In this document: one piece after another, positions 33,456 to 42,331 of the stretch
How positions within the stretch are numbered: the stretch's first letter is position 1
Layout of the letters: each line of letters starts with the position of its first letter
NCBI GenBank assembly: GCA_021372245.1
Contig: JAJFUV010000086.1
Coordinates: 32,845 to 96,844 of the forward strand
Reading direction: 5' to 3'
Length of the DNA: 64,000 bases
From: Terriglobales bacterium
GTDB lineage: Bacteria; Acidobacteriota; Terriglobia; Bryobacterales; Bryobacteraceae
Program-made: the position numbers and the translations under genes
The notes under the pieces: generated by a model
Databases searched by the model: none
What the model saw: the letters and a program-made list of their open reading frames with translations, nothing else
What the model was told of the DNA's origin: nothing

Positions 33456-34760
33456 TTATGCCGGGTGCTTCGGATAGACCCGCGCGTGTTTCTTGCGGCG
33501 CATGTAAGTGCGCGCGAGTTCCATGTAGACGCCCAAGTCGCGGTCCAGGTCGGTCTGGGTGCCGTCGAAATAGAAAGTCCGGATAGGCAGACCGCCCAAG
33601 TCGCGGCTCACTTTCGGGTAGATGGCTTCGCAGATGATGCCGTTCATGCAAGTGAACGGGCTGATGTCGATGATGCCGTCCACTCCCCGCCGCGCCAGGC
33701 AGATCGCCTTGCCCACGTTCAGCACCATTTCGCCGAGGGCGCCGTCCTGCGGCAGGTAGGGCCGTGCCGCATCCAGCACTTCCCTGGTCGACGGCTCCTC
33801 GTAGCCCACAATCTCGTCCTTGAACGGCTCCAGGATCACGTGCTCGTCTCGCCTCTGCACCTTGTTGCGCACCCAGGCGGCAATACCTTCCAGCGAGAAC
33901 AGATTCCGCTTCAATTTCAACTTCCGGAACTGCTCGGCGTTGGTGTACCAGATCCATTCGGTCAAATCCGAAATCCAGGCTTCGCCGCCGTACTCCTCCA
34001 GGCGCCGCACCAAGTTCTCGTTCGAAAAAGTATGCAGGCGACAGAAAATCTCACCCACCACGCCGATGAGCGGGACCGAGCGGTCGCGCTGCGCCGGAAT
34101 CGAATGAAAGCGCACGAGGCAGCGTTCCATGACCGCGCGCACGGCCTTCAATTGCGGCGCCGGCTTGTAGGTCGTCTTCTCGACCGTCGAACAGAGATCG
34201 TCGAGGCACTCCTCGAACACCGCGTCCGTGTCGCCCTTATTGCGCTCGTGCGGGCGATACTTGAGCAGCATCTTCTGCAGAATGTCGGCCGCCACCAGCA
34301 TGCGCCAACCGGTACGCAGAAAGGGCGTCGCCAGGCTGCCCAAGCCCGCATAGCCGTTGTTCGAAGTGGGCGAAAACACCTGCGTGGAACTGTAGCCGTT
34401 GGCTTCGAGAATGCCCTTGAGGTACGGCGCGTACTGGCCAAAGCGGCAGGGGCCGTCGGCCGTCGGCATGAAGAGCACGATTTTGGAAGGATCCACGCCC
34501 GGCGTCTGGAGGACGCGCATGAAGTCGCCAACAGTCACCTTGGCGGGATAGCACTCGTCACCGGATGTGTAGCGCGCGCCGAGTTCCTTGGTGCGATGGT
34601 CGGAAGGCGGCGTGATATCCGCGTCCACGCCCAACGCGCGGAAGCCGGCGGCGAACGCACGTCCGCTGCCGTACGCCATGGGCGGAATATAGATTTTCTT
34701 GCCGGCTAGTGGATGGCTGCCGAGGCCTTCTTGCTCACTTCCTCGGTTGAATTGTAGCAT
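33456..34760 (-). CDS. C-terminal partner of a 2-hydroxyacyl-CoA dehydratase-activator-type protein
   Basis: A 434-aa protein matching the last third of the large BadF/HgdC-like activator proteins that in many bacteria are one polypeptide. It contains GDECYPAKVTVGDFMR, ADGPCRFGQYAPYLK, the FSPTSNNGY segment, and DGIIDISPFTCMNGIICEA with conserved cysteines that may bind an iron-sulfur cluster. The frame begins at ATG 34760 and overlaps the upstream gene by 55 bp. No dehydratase subunits lie nearby, so it may act on another enzyme or be a standalone benzoyl-CoA/hydroxyacyl-type reductase activator. Confidence 0.8.
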   Translation of the reverse strand: MLQFNRGSEQEGLGSHPLAGKKIYIPPMAYGSGRAFAAGFRALGVDADITPPSDHRTKELGARYTSGDECYPAKVTVGDFMRVLQTPGVDPSKIVLFMPTADGPCRFGQYAPYLKGILEANGYSSTQVFSPTSNNGYAGLGSLATPFLRTGWRMLVAADILQKMLLKYRPHERNKGDTDAVFEECLDDLCSTVEKTTYKPAPQLKAVRAVMERCLVRFHSIPAQRDRSVPLIGVVGEIFCRLHTFSNENLVRRLEEYGGEAWISDLTEWIWYTNAEQFRKLKLKRNLFSLEGIAAWVRNKVQRRDEHVILEPFKDEIVGYEEPSTREVLDAARPYLPQDGALGEMVLNVGKAICLARRGVDGIIDISPFTCMNGIICEAIYPKVSRDLGGLPIRTFYFDGTQTDLDRDLGVYMELARTYMRRKKHARVYPKHPA

Positions 34761-37700
34761 CGCAGAATTCCCTTACTGTCCAGATACGCCTCGCAGCGCG
34801 TCATGTATCCGGCGTCGTTGCCGTGCCCGTCGAACTGCAGCACCAACAGCGGCGCGCCCACGGTCTGGCGCGCGAAGTGCTTGATGTAAGAATCCGGCCC
34901 GCACTTGAAATTCGAAATGTAGATGACGTGCAGGTTCGGACGCTCGGCCGCCAGGCGTGCGGTCGCCAGGATCTTCTGGCCCGAAATCCAGTACATGTTC
35001 GGGTGCAGGTCGCGGATGGACTCCTGGCCAGTGACCAGGAAATCCAATGGAATGACGTTGGCGCCGTAATGATGCCGGAGCTTGCGCGGGATGTCGCAGT
35101 TGATGCTGCGATCGTAGATATTGTAACTGCGCCCGACCAGGATCAGACCCGGCTCTCCGGTTTCATCCAGCTTCGCCAGGGCCCTCTTACCGGCCTCGAT
35201 GAGCGCGTCCTGAAATTCGCGCTGCGTCGCATACGCCGCGTCGACGGCCTTGTCGCTCGCGCGCCGGTTTACACCCAGCTTGCGCATGGTCTCGGCCAGG
35301 GAGCTCTTCACCACCTCGCGCCCCATCTGGAAGTGCAAGGTCGGCACCAGAAACTTGTAGGCGTACTCTTCAAGCCTCGGCGCCGATTGCAGCACGAACG
35401 GCAGCGTCTGATTCCACGGGCAGAAGTGCGCCGAACCGGCAGCATCCGCGCTGGTCTCGGAATCCAGGATATTGGGAACGAAAATGTAATCGACACCCAG
35501 TTCGATCAACGACAGCGTGTGGCCGTGCGCCACCTGCACCGGGTAACAAGGCTGGGCGAGCGCCATTTCAATACCGTCGGCGGAGATCTTCGGATCGGTC
35601 TGGCGCGACAAAACCACCTCGAAACCAAGCTCGGTGAAGTAACGATGCCAGAACGGATACTTGTCGTACATCGACATGGTGCGCGGGATGCCGATGTAGA
35701 TCTTGCCGGGCTTACGCTCGAACTTCGCCGTGCTGAACGGGCGTCCCGTCACCTTCTCGATCGTTTTGTCGTGGAACTGGAATAGATCCTCGATGATGGC
35801 CTTGCGCCCGGTCTTCGAGGGCTTGCGGTAGCGATCCGAGCACTTGTCGCCCCAAAAGCTCTTCTGGCCTTCGATGGTGAATTCCTTGATGTCGCACTGG
35901 TTCGTGCAGGCCTTGCAGGTGAAGTCGCGCGTTGATACTTCGAGGCTGTACAGGTCGTAGCCGCGGAACCGGCTGGCCGCTTTAGTCGCACGGTGCCATT
36001 CGCGCGCGATCAGGGCCATGCCGATGGCGCCCATCACGCCGTTGTACGGAGGCACGGTGATCTTCTTGCCCAGCAGACCGCTGAAGGCCGCCGCCACGGC
36101 GTCGTTGTAAGCCGTACCGCCCTGGAAGTAGATGACGTCTCCAATGCGCCGCCCGCGAACGACGCGGTTGACATAATTGAGCGCGATCGAATAAGCCAGT
36201 CCGGCGAGCACGTTGGGCACCACTTCACCCTTGTGCAGCCAGCCGGTAACGTCGCGCTCCATGAATACGGTGCAGCGCTCGCCAAGGCGCGTGGGCGCGG
36301 GGGCGGAAAGCGCCAGGTTGGCGAACTCGCCCTTGATGTTGATGCCGAGTTTCTCGGCCTGCTCTTCGAGAAAGCTGCCCGTGCCGGCCGCGCAGGCTTC
36401 GTTCATGGCAAAATCGACCACCACGCCGTTCTCGATCGAGATGAACTTCGAGTCCTGGCCGCCGATTTCAAAGATCGTGTCGACGGGTTCGCCGCCGAGC
36501 GTTTCCGAGATGTGCACGGCGCCGGTCTTGTGCGCGGTGATCTCGTCGTTGACCACATCGGCTCCGACGAATTCGGCGATCAGCTCGCGTCCCGAGCCGG
36601 TGGTTCCCACGCCGCGAATCTCCAGCCGCTGGCCCCACTTCTCGTTCATCTCGGTCAAGCCCTGTTGCACGGCTTCCACGGGACGCCCCGCGGTGCGCAG
36701 GTAGATGTCGTGGATGACATTGGCGTCGGCATCGATCGCCACCAGGTTCGTGGATACCGAACCGATGTCGATACCGAGATAGGCGGGAATCTTCGATCCG
36801 TCATCGGGGGCCTTGTAGGGGGCCACGCGGTCGCGCAGCAGCACGACCCGATCCATGCTCAGCGGCTGCGCATCCTGCGGGTGCGCTGCGGATTCGTGCT
36901 GGCAAAGCCGGTGTATGTCGCGCAACGAGCGCTTGCGCCGCTCCTCGCTTTCCAGAATCGCGGTACCGATGGCGCCGCACCATGCGTACAGATCCGGCAC
37001 AACCAATTCGCCATCGTTGAGCGAGAAGGTCTCGCGGATGGCATGCGTAACCCCTTCGTTCTGTGAAACCGCGCCGAGCAGCGCCACCGGCGCCACCACG
37101 GGCCGCCCCTTGACGATGCTGCTCTTGAAATTGCGCGCCACGGCGTCGCACAGCCCGCGCAGGATCTCCGGAGGCGTGTGGCCCTTTTGCTGGGCGTGGA
37201 TCATGTCGCTTTTGGCGAACACCGAGCAACGGCCCGCGATGCGCGCCGCACGGCCCGCTTCGCGAGTGATAGGCCCCACTTCCTCAACCGAGTAGCTCAT
37301 GCGCAGGGCCTGCTGGTCGATGAATGACCCGGTACCCGCCGCGCACTCGCCGCTGCGGTCGTAATCGACGATGCCGAACTTGCCCGTGTCCGCGTCCATC
37401 TCCAGGCGGATGTACTTGGAACTCTCGCCGCCCACTTCGAACACCGTGCGTACCTGCGGATAGAACTCGCCCATCATGCGCGCGATGGCCTTGAACTCGT
37501 TTTCGAAATAGATGCCGAGGATCCGGGCGATGGTGCGGCTTCCCGAACCGGTCACGCGCAACCCCTCGACGCGCGATTCCTCGATGGTCTCGTGAAGCTC
37601 CTGCAACAGGTCGAAAGTCGACTGTATGGGGCTGCCTTGAATGCGCCGGTAGTCGGAGAGCAGCATGGGTAGCCGCTTCCCACGGTTGTTCCACTCCGTC

Positions 37701-37819
37701 AGCCGGAAATGCGGCTTCTCTCGCACGAGCGACTCTAGCAGCGCGCGATCCTCGGGTGCTCCGATGGCGGCCAGCTTCAGGCTGATCGCGCCGATGTCCA
37801 GACCAATATTGATGCCCAT
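34706..37819 (-). CDS. Double BadF/BadG/HgdC-type ATPase with DUF2229-like domain
   Basis: A 1037-aa cytoplasmic protein. Two ASKHA ATPase domains occupy residues about 3-270 and 345-610. Each has a DIG(A/S) phosphate loop and the cluster-binding CAAGTGSF motif; the second also has FEIGGQDSKF. After these, CxxxC motifs (ACTNQCDIKEF, KCSDRY) and a DUF2229-like domain follow (IPRTMSMYDKYPFWHRYF, AQPCYPVQVAHGH). HgdC-type ATPases use ATP to drive an electron of very low potential into a dehydratase. The next gene supplies the missing C-terminal domain. The physiological acceptor is unknown. Confidence 0.9.
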   Translation of the reverse strand: MGINIGLDIGAISLKLAAIGAPEDRALLESLVREKPHFRLTEWNNRGKRLPMLLSDYRRIQGSPIQSTFDLLQELHETIEESRVEGLRVTGSGSRTIARILGIYFENEFKAIARMMGEFYPQVRTVFEVGGESSKYIRLEMDADTGKFGIVDYDRSGECAAGTGSFIDQQALRMSYSVEEVGPITREAGRAARIAGRCSVFAKSDMIHAQQKGHTPPEILRGLCDAVARNFKSSIVKGRPVVAPVALLGAVSQNEGVTHAIRETFSLNDGELVVPDLYAWCGAIGTAILESEERRKRSLRDIHRLCQHESAAHPQDAQPLSMDRVVLLRDRVAPYKAPDDGSKIPAYLGIDIGSVSTNLVAIDADANVIHDIYLRTAGRPVEAVQQGLTEMNEKWGQRLEIRGVGTTGSGRELIAEFVGADVVNDEITAHKTGAVHISETLGGEPVDTIFEIGGQDSKFISIENGVVVDFAMNEACAAGTGSFLEEQAEKLGINIKGEFANLALSAPAPTRLGERCTVFMERDVTGWLHKGEVVPNVLAGLAYSIALNYVNRVVRGRRIGDVIYFQGGTAYNDAVAAAFSGLLGKKITVPPYNGVMGAIGMALIAREWHRATKAASRFRGYDLYSLEVSTRDFTCKACTNQCDIKEFTIEGQKSFWGDKCSDRYRKPSKTGRKAIIEDLFQFHDKTIEKVTGRPFSTAKFERKPGKIYIGIPRTMSMYDKYPFWHRYFTELGFEVVLSRQTDPKISADGIEMALAQPCYPVQVAHGHTLSLIELGVDYIFVPNILDSETSADAAGSAHFCPWNQTLPFVLQSAPRLEEYAYKFLVPTLHFQMGREVVKSSLAETMRKLGVNRRASDKAVDAAYATQREFQDALIEAGKRALAKLDETGEPGLILVGRSYNIYDRSINCDIPRKLRHHYGANVIPLDFLVTGQESIRDLHPNMYWISGQKILATARLAAERPNLHVIYISNFKCGPDSYIKHFARQTVGAPLLVLQFDGHGNDAGYMTRCEAYLDSKGILRCYNSTEEVSKKASAAIH

Positions 37820-38134
37820 TAGACGCTACCGGGAGACTTACAATCCATCATACATCACCGCATAGAAGTGCGCCCTTTTCAACGGCTTGAAACTGAACGG
37901 GGCTTTCGCGGCATCGAGCGAGCCGGATTCGGGGCCGAACGGGATGGCGCCGGGAAAGCGCTTCGGCCACCGTCTGGAGGGTCTGATCCTGGCCGTACGG
38001 CACCGATCCGCGGTGAGGTTGCTTTCAATCTGTAAAGAAAAAATCCCCTGGGGACTTGACAGCGCGCGTGTCCTGCACGCAGGTTAGGGGGTGTGCGCCG
38101 GGATTCCGGCCGCACGCCAACAAGGAGTGTTCCA
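37820..38134 (+). other. Divergent intergenic region between activator and ceramidase-like genes
   Basis: The 315 bp region has no convincing gene. A palindromic motif lies at 38019-38039 and a TTGACA at 38056-38061 without a matching -10 box. An AAGGAGT ribosome-binding site serves the next gene. Open frames on both strands here are compositionally random. Confidence 0.5.
38019..38039 (+). promoter_or_regulatory. Palindrome-like motif, copy 1 (possible ROK operator)
   Basis: TTGCTTTCAATCTGTAAAGAA matches the copy at 40872-40892 in 17 of 21 positions. It lies upstream of the ceramidase-like gene, on the far side of the ROK regulator from the second copy. Confidence 0.45.
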
Positions 38135-39523
38135 ATGTTCAATTGTCGTCTTACCGGCGGATTCATTCTCGCCGCCTCATTGGCCCTATCCGCGGGCATC
38201 GCTTGCGCCCAGGAACCGGCGCAATGGAAAGCAGGCGTGGCGTCCGTGGTAGTCACCCCTAAAGAGCCCATCTTTCTCATGGGTTTCGCCAGCCGCAACA
38301 GGCCCTCCGACGGCATAACGGCCGATTTACGCGTAAAAGCCCTGGCCCTGCAGGATCAGAACGGCAAAACGACCGTCATCGTCACCGCCGACTTGATCGG
38401 CTTCAACAAAAACCTGTCTGATATCATTGCGAAGCGCTGCCAAGATCAGTATGGCCTCACGCGCGACCGGCTTATGCTGAATGCCTCGCACACGCACAGC
38501 GGGCCGGTGCTCAGCCTGGATGGCGGCGGCCCCAGCTCGAAGCGCACTCCGCACGAGAAACAGGTGATCGCCGATTACACGAAGGATCTGCTGGACAAGA
38601 TCGTGAACCTGGTAGGCCTCGCGATCACGGATCTTGCGCCCGCTAAGTTACAGTTTGACCAAGGCTTAGCCGGAGTTGCGGTCAACAGGAGGCGCAGCCG
38701 GCCGAACACCCGGCAGTTGCCCGGCCCGGTGGATCACGACGTCCCGGTGCTGGCGGTGCGCGCGCCAGATGGCAAGTTGCGCGCGATCCTGTTTGGCTAC
38801 GCCTGCCATGCCACAACGATGTCGGCCTACCAGATCAACGCCGACTATCCGGGGTACGCTCAAACAGAGCTGGAAAGGCTCTATCCGGGTGTAATCGCCA
38901 TGTTTGTGCAGGGTTGCGGGGCCGATTCGAACCCGCTGCCGAGGTTCCACTCCGACGATCCCGCCCTGGTTCAACGTTCGCTCACGCTCTGTATCCGGTA
39001 TGGGAAAACGCTGGCCGATGCCGTGGACCTGGTGTTGCGCGGCAAGATGGCGTCCGTCGCCGGCCCGCTTACCACGGCCTTCGATTCGGTGGAAATCCCC
39101 TTTGAGCCCCGGCCCAGCCGGAGCGAACTCGAAGCCCGGCTCAAGGATCCCGACATCAATCGTAGGGACCAGGCACAGCGCACGTTAAAGGCGCTCGATG
39201 CCGGCACGAAGATCCCCGAGCGGACGCCCTACGCCATACAGATCCTGCATTTCTCAAGCGGCCTGAACATCATCGCACTCAGCGGAGAAGTGGTGGTTGA
39301 TTACTCACTGCGGCTGAAAGCGGCGCACGGATGGGACGACACCTGGGTGGCGGGCTACTCCAACGAGATGCCCGGCTACATTCCGTCGAAGCGCGTGGTG
39401 ATGGAGGGCGGCTATGAGACCCGCGGCGGCCCCGGAGGGTCGTACTCGACAGCAGTGGAAGAAACCATCGTTGAGAAGGTGGCCCGGATGGTTCGCGGCG
39501 TCGAGCCTGAATCCCGTCCCTAG
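38135..39523 (+). CDS. Exported neutral/alkaline-ceramidase-like hydrolase
   Basis: A 462-aa protein with a signal peptide (LTGGFILAASLALSAGIACAQ). ATG 38135 follows AAGGAGT at seven bases. The N-terminal ceramidase-type domain is recognisable: GVASVVVTPKEPIFLMGFASR, a metal-ligand segment LNASHTHSGPVL with the HTHSGP motif, and FGYACHATTMSA and FVQGCGADSNPLPR further on. This is the shorter, ceramidase N-terminal-domain-only type common in Planctomycetes and Acidobacteria, whose substrates are not established. It flanks the ROK regulator and shares the palindrome motif with the Gfo/Idh gene beyond it. Confidence 0.85.
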   Translation: MFNCRLTGGFILAASLALSAGIACAQEPAQWKAGVASVVVTPKEPIFLMGFASRNRPSDGITADLRVKALALQDQNGKTTVIVTADLIGFNKNLSDIIAKRCQDQYGLTRDRLMLNASHTHSGPVLSLDGGGPSSKRTPHEKQVIADYTKDLLDKIVNLVGLAITDLAPAKLQFDQGLAGVAVNRRRSRPNTRQLPGPVDHDVPVLAVRAPDGKLRAILFGYACHATTMSAYQINADYPGYAQTELERLYPGVIAMFVQGCGADSNPLPRFHSDDPALVQRSLTLCIRYGKTLADAVDLVLRGKMASVAGPLTTAFDSVEIPFEPRPSRSELEARLKDPDINRRDQAQRTLKALDAGTKIPERTPYAIQILHFSSGLNIIALSGEVVVDYSLRLKAAHGWDDTWVAGYSNEMPGYIPSKRVVMEGGYETRGGPGGSYSTAVEETIVEKVARMVRGVEPESRP

Positions 39524-39558
39524 CCGTTGAGACGCCGAGGCGCGGAAGCACCGCCGCC

Positions 39559-40767
39559 TTACTCTTCGGTGAACTTGGCCCGCAGGATGCGCTCGGCTTC
39601 AGCCTCGGCTGCGAGCAGGGCGCATCCGATGGCCGAAACGTCTTTTTTGGGGCGTGCAAGCCGGATTTCCACGCGCCGGGCCGCGGTTTCGACGCAGTGA
39701 GACCGCACCGCAAGCCGCACGGGCTCCAGGATTTCAGGCCCCGCCAACAGCGCTAATTGCCCGCATAGAACGACCAGCGAGGGGTTCAGAAGCTGGACGG
39801 TATTGGCTACGGCGATGCCCAGCGCTCTGGCCGCACGGGTCAGTGCCGCGGACGCCACCGCGTCACCTTGCCGGGTAGCATTCACTACCGCCCGCAGGTT
39901 GAGGTCTGTGGCGGGCACATCCCGCAGTGTAGACACGGCGCCGGCAGCGAGGGATTTGCGTACGTAATCCAGAATCGCCACAATGCCCGCAAAAGCTTCG
40001 ACGCAACCGCGATTCCCGCACCGGCATAGCGGGCCGCTCGCATCGATCACGGTGTGGCCAATCTCGCCGCCGCCCTGGCTGGCGCCCCGATAGAGCCGCC
40101 CCTCGGCAAAGAATCCCATCCCGATTCCGGAACCGCATGTGAAGTACACCGATTCGGTGTGTCCCCAATCCTCCGGAGAGATGCGTCTTTCTGCCGTCGC
40201 CAGTGCGCGCGCCCGGTCCTCGATAGTGACCGTCATGCCGAAGGCGCTCGCCAGCATGTCCCGAATCGGAACGAATTTCCAGCCTGGGGCGTTGGCCCAG
40301 GAGACGCAAATGCCATTCTTGATGTCCAGGTCGCCGCAGTGGCTCACCCCGAGACGCCGGATCTGGGAACGCGGGATTTCCGCGTCTTCCAGCGCGGCAT
40401 CGGCTGCCTTCAGACTGGCACTCACTATCTCGTCCACGCCCCGTTCCGCGTCGCAACGCACGGTCCCGCGCCCCAGCAAAGTACCCGCCAGGTCCGTCAC
40501 TACGGCGAGCGCACCCTCCTCGTGGATGTCGATCCCGAGCAACGTCGCCAGTCGCGGGTTAACCTTCAGCGATTGCGGCTTTCTTCCCGGAGAAGACACT
40601 TCCGCTGAGGTTTCGATAACGAGCCCTTTCTCCACCAACACGGAGACCACCCGGCTTACCGTGGCCGGACTTATGCCGAAGTGTTGACCGAGGTCGTTTC
40701 GCAGGCAGGACGGCCGGTCGAACACATGCCAAAAAACGATTTCTTCCAAACGGTGGACTTTCCGCAT
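39559..40767 (-). CDS. ROK-family transcriptional regulator (NagC/XylR type)
   Basis: A 402-aa regulator. The N-terminal winged helix (residues about 1-65) includes LRNDLGQHFGISPATVSRVVSVLVEKGLV. The ROK kinase-like domain has an ATP/sugar site and the zinc-binding CRCGNRGCVE loop, with GEIGHTVID before it. Such regulators usually repress sugar genes and release DNA on sugar binding. It diverges from the Gfo/Idh oxidoreductase and converges with the ceramidase-like gene. The two palindrome copies at 38019 and 40872 are candidate binding sites. The inducer is unknown. Confidence 0.9.
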   Translation of the reverse strand: MRKVHRLEEIVFWHVFDRPSCLRNDLGQHFGISPATVSRVVSVLVEKGLVIETSAEVSSPGRKPQSLKVNPRLATLLGIDIHEEGALAVVTDLAGTLLGRGTVRCDAERGVDEIVSASLKAADAALEDAEIPRSQIRRLGVSHCGDLDIKNGICVSWANAPGWKFVPIRDMLASAFGMTVTIEDRARALATAERRISPEDWGHTESVYFTCGSGIGMGFFAEGRLYRGASQGGGEIGHTVIDASGPLCRCGNRGCVEAFAGIVAILDYVRKSLAAGAVSTLRDVPATDLNLRAVVNATRQGDAVASAALTRAARALGIAVANTVQLLNPSLVVLCGQLALLAGPEILEPVRLAVRSHCVETAARRVEIRLARPKKDVSAIGCALLAAEAEAERILRAKFTEE

Positions 40768-40871
40768 TGACTCGATCAGATGATCGCCTCATTTTACACC
40801 TGCCGTGAGTACAGGTACCGGGTAGCGGAAAACCGCCTCCGCGGGGCCGCTCCTTCCTTCCGCGAACCGCG

Positions 40872-40892
40872 TTGGTTTCAGTCTGTAAGCAA
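40872..40892 (+). promoter_or_regulatory. Palindrome motif, copy 2 (possible ROK operator)
   Basis: TTGGTTTCAG-T-CTGTAAGCAA is a 10-1-10 palindrome with 8 of 10 arm positions paired. It lies in the 221-bp region between the divergent ROK and Gfo/Idh genes and resembles the copy at 38019. Confidence 0.5.
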
Positions 40893-40988
40893 CGTGGCGG
40901 CCGAAGTATTGACCCTGCATGCGACCTCTCCGATCATGGGCTCGTGGGGATAATTCATCAGCCACGATGGAGCGGTAAGGAGGCAATC

Positions 40989-42287
40989 ATGGATCGAAGA
41001 TCTTTCGTTCGTGGAGCGGCAGGCGCGCTGGCCGGTAGCCTTTATGCGGCGTCCGCCAACAACATGGTGAATGTGGGCGTCATCGGCCTGGGCGGCCGTG
41101 GACGCGAATTGATGACAGCGTTCGCAGCGCAGCCCGGCTGCCGGGTCGCGGCCATCTGCGACATCGATCAGGCCCGGCTTGAGCAGGCCGAGCAACTCGC
41201 CCAGCAGGCCGGAGCCGGGAAGCCAAAACCGTACCAGGACCTCCGGAAGCTGTTCGACGACAAGGGCGTCGACGCGGTGGTGCTGGTGACCTGCAACCAC
41301 TGGCACGCGCTGGGCACGATCTGGGCCTGCCAGGCGGGTAAGGATGTCTACGTGGAGAAGCCTTCCAGCCACAACATCTGGGAAGGCCGCCGCATGGTGG
41401 AGGCCGCGCGCAAGTACGGCCGCGTGGTGCAGGTCGGGATGCAGAGCCGCAGCATTACGCACAAGCGCCGCGCCATCGAATTGCTGCATCAGGGCGCTAT
41501 CGGGAAGCTGTATTTGGCCAAGGGGCTCTGTTACAAGCGGCGCCTTACGATCGGCAGGCAGCCCAACGGACCCGTGCCCCCGGGAGTGGACTACGACCTG
41601 TGGCTGGGGCCGGCGCCCTGGCGGCAGTTCAATCCGAACCGTTTCCACTACAAGTGGCACTGGTTCTGGGAAACTGGCAATGGCGATATCGGCAACCAGG
41701 GGCCGCACCAGATGGACCTTGCCCGTTGGGGACTCGGCAAGACCGGCTTGCCGCAGCGCGTTTTCTCGAGCGGCGGCAAGTTCGTTTACAACGACGATCA
41801 AGAGACCCCCAACACGCAGTTCGCCATCTTCGATTACGGGGACTGCCAGGTAAATTTCGAGGTGCGCGGCTTGCCTACCACGGGTGAAGGCAGTGTTACT
41901 CTGGACGGCGGCAATTTTATTGGTAATCTGTTCTTCGGCAGCGAGGGCGTCATGGCGCTGGACGCGCGGGGATTCCGGATTTTCCGGGGCGAACAGCGGG
42001 AACTCGGCGAGCAAATGAAGCTCATCGAAGCCAAACCCGACGATCCCGCGCCGCACATCGCGAACTTCCTGGACGTGGTGCGAAGCCGCAAGATCCAGGA
42101 CCTGGCGGCGAACGTTGAACAGGGCCACGTCTCGTCGGCCATGTGCCACATGGCAAACATCAGTTACCGTCTGGGTCGCAACCTCGCATTCGATCCGGCC
42201 AAGGAAACGTTTGGCAACGACGCGGAAGCCAACGGGCTGCTCTCCAGACGCTATCGGACTCCATACGTGGTTCCCGCCAGCGTCTAG
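40989..42287 (+). CDS. Gfo/Idh/MocA-family oxidoreductase, Tat-exported
   Basis: A 432-aa NAD(P)-dependent oxidoreductase starting at ATG 40989, five bases after AAGGAGG. MDRRSFVRGAAGALAGSLYAA is a twin-arginine leader. The Rossmann loop is VGVIGLGGRGRELM and the family lysine lies in KDVYVEKPSSHNIWEG. The substrate domain includes WHWFWETGNGDIGNQGPHQMD, a signature of exported members in Acidobacteria and Planctomycetes. It is probably repressed by the divergent ROK protein. The D-2-hydroxyacid dehydrogenase follows after 44 bp and may share a pathway. Confidence 0.9.
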   Translation: MDRRSFVRGAAGALAGSLYAASANNMVNVGVIGLGGRGRELMTAFAAQPGCRVAAICDIDQARLEQAEQLAQQAGAGKPKPYQDLRKLFDDKGVDAVVLVTCNHWHALGTIWACQAGKDVYVEKPSSHNIWEGRRMVEAARKYGRVVQVGMQSRSITHKRRAIELLHQGAIGKLYLAKGLCYKRRLTIGRQPNGPVPPGVDYDLWLGPAPWRQFNPNRFHYKWHWFWETGNGDIGNQGPHQMDLARWGLGKTGLPQRVFSSGGKFVYNDDQETPNTQFAIFDYGDCQVNFEVRGLPTTGEGSVTLDGGNFIGNLFFGSEGVMALDARGFRIFRGEQRELGEQMKLIEAKPDDPAPHIANFLDVVRSRKIQDLAANVEQGHVSSAMCHMANISYRLGRNLAFDPAKETFGNDAEANGLLSRRYRTPYVVPASV

Positions 42288-42318
42288 CGCTTCTGTACAC
42301 GGCCGGCCGGCGGTGGGA

Positions 42319-42324
42319 TAGAAT
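42319..42324 (+). promoter_or_regulatory. TAGAAT -10-like box, leaderless-type start
   Basis: TAGAAT ends seven bases before ATG 42332, with no Shine-Dalgarno sequence. It fits the leaderless pattern seen at other genes in the window. Confidence 0.42.
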
Positions 42325-42331
42325 CGGTCCC

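Noticed and set aside
34823..37066. Long plus-strand open frames opposite the dehydratase-activator gene
   Set aside because: The activator is firmly identified on the minus strand; these frames are complementary-strand artefacts of codon bias.
37879..38316. Minus-strand 145-codon frame in the intergenic region before the ceramidase-like gene
   Set aside because: It runs antisense into the signal peptide of the next gene and is Arg/Pro/Ser-rich without motifs.
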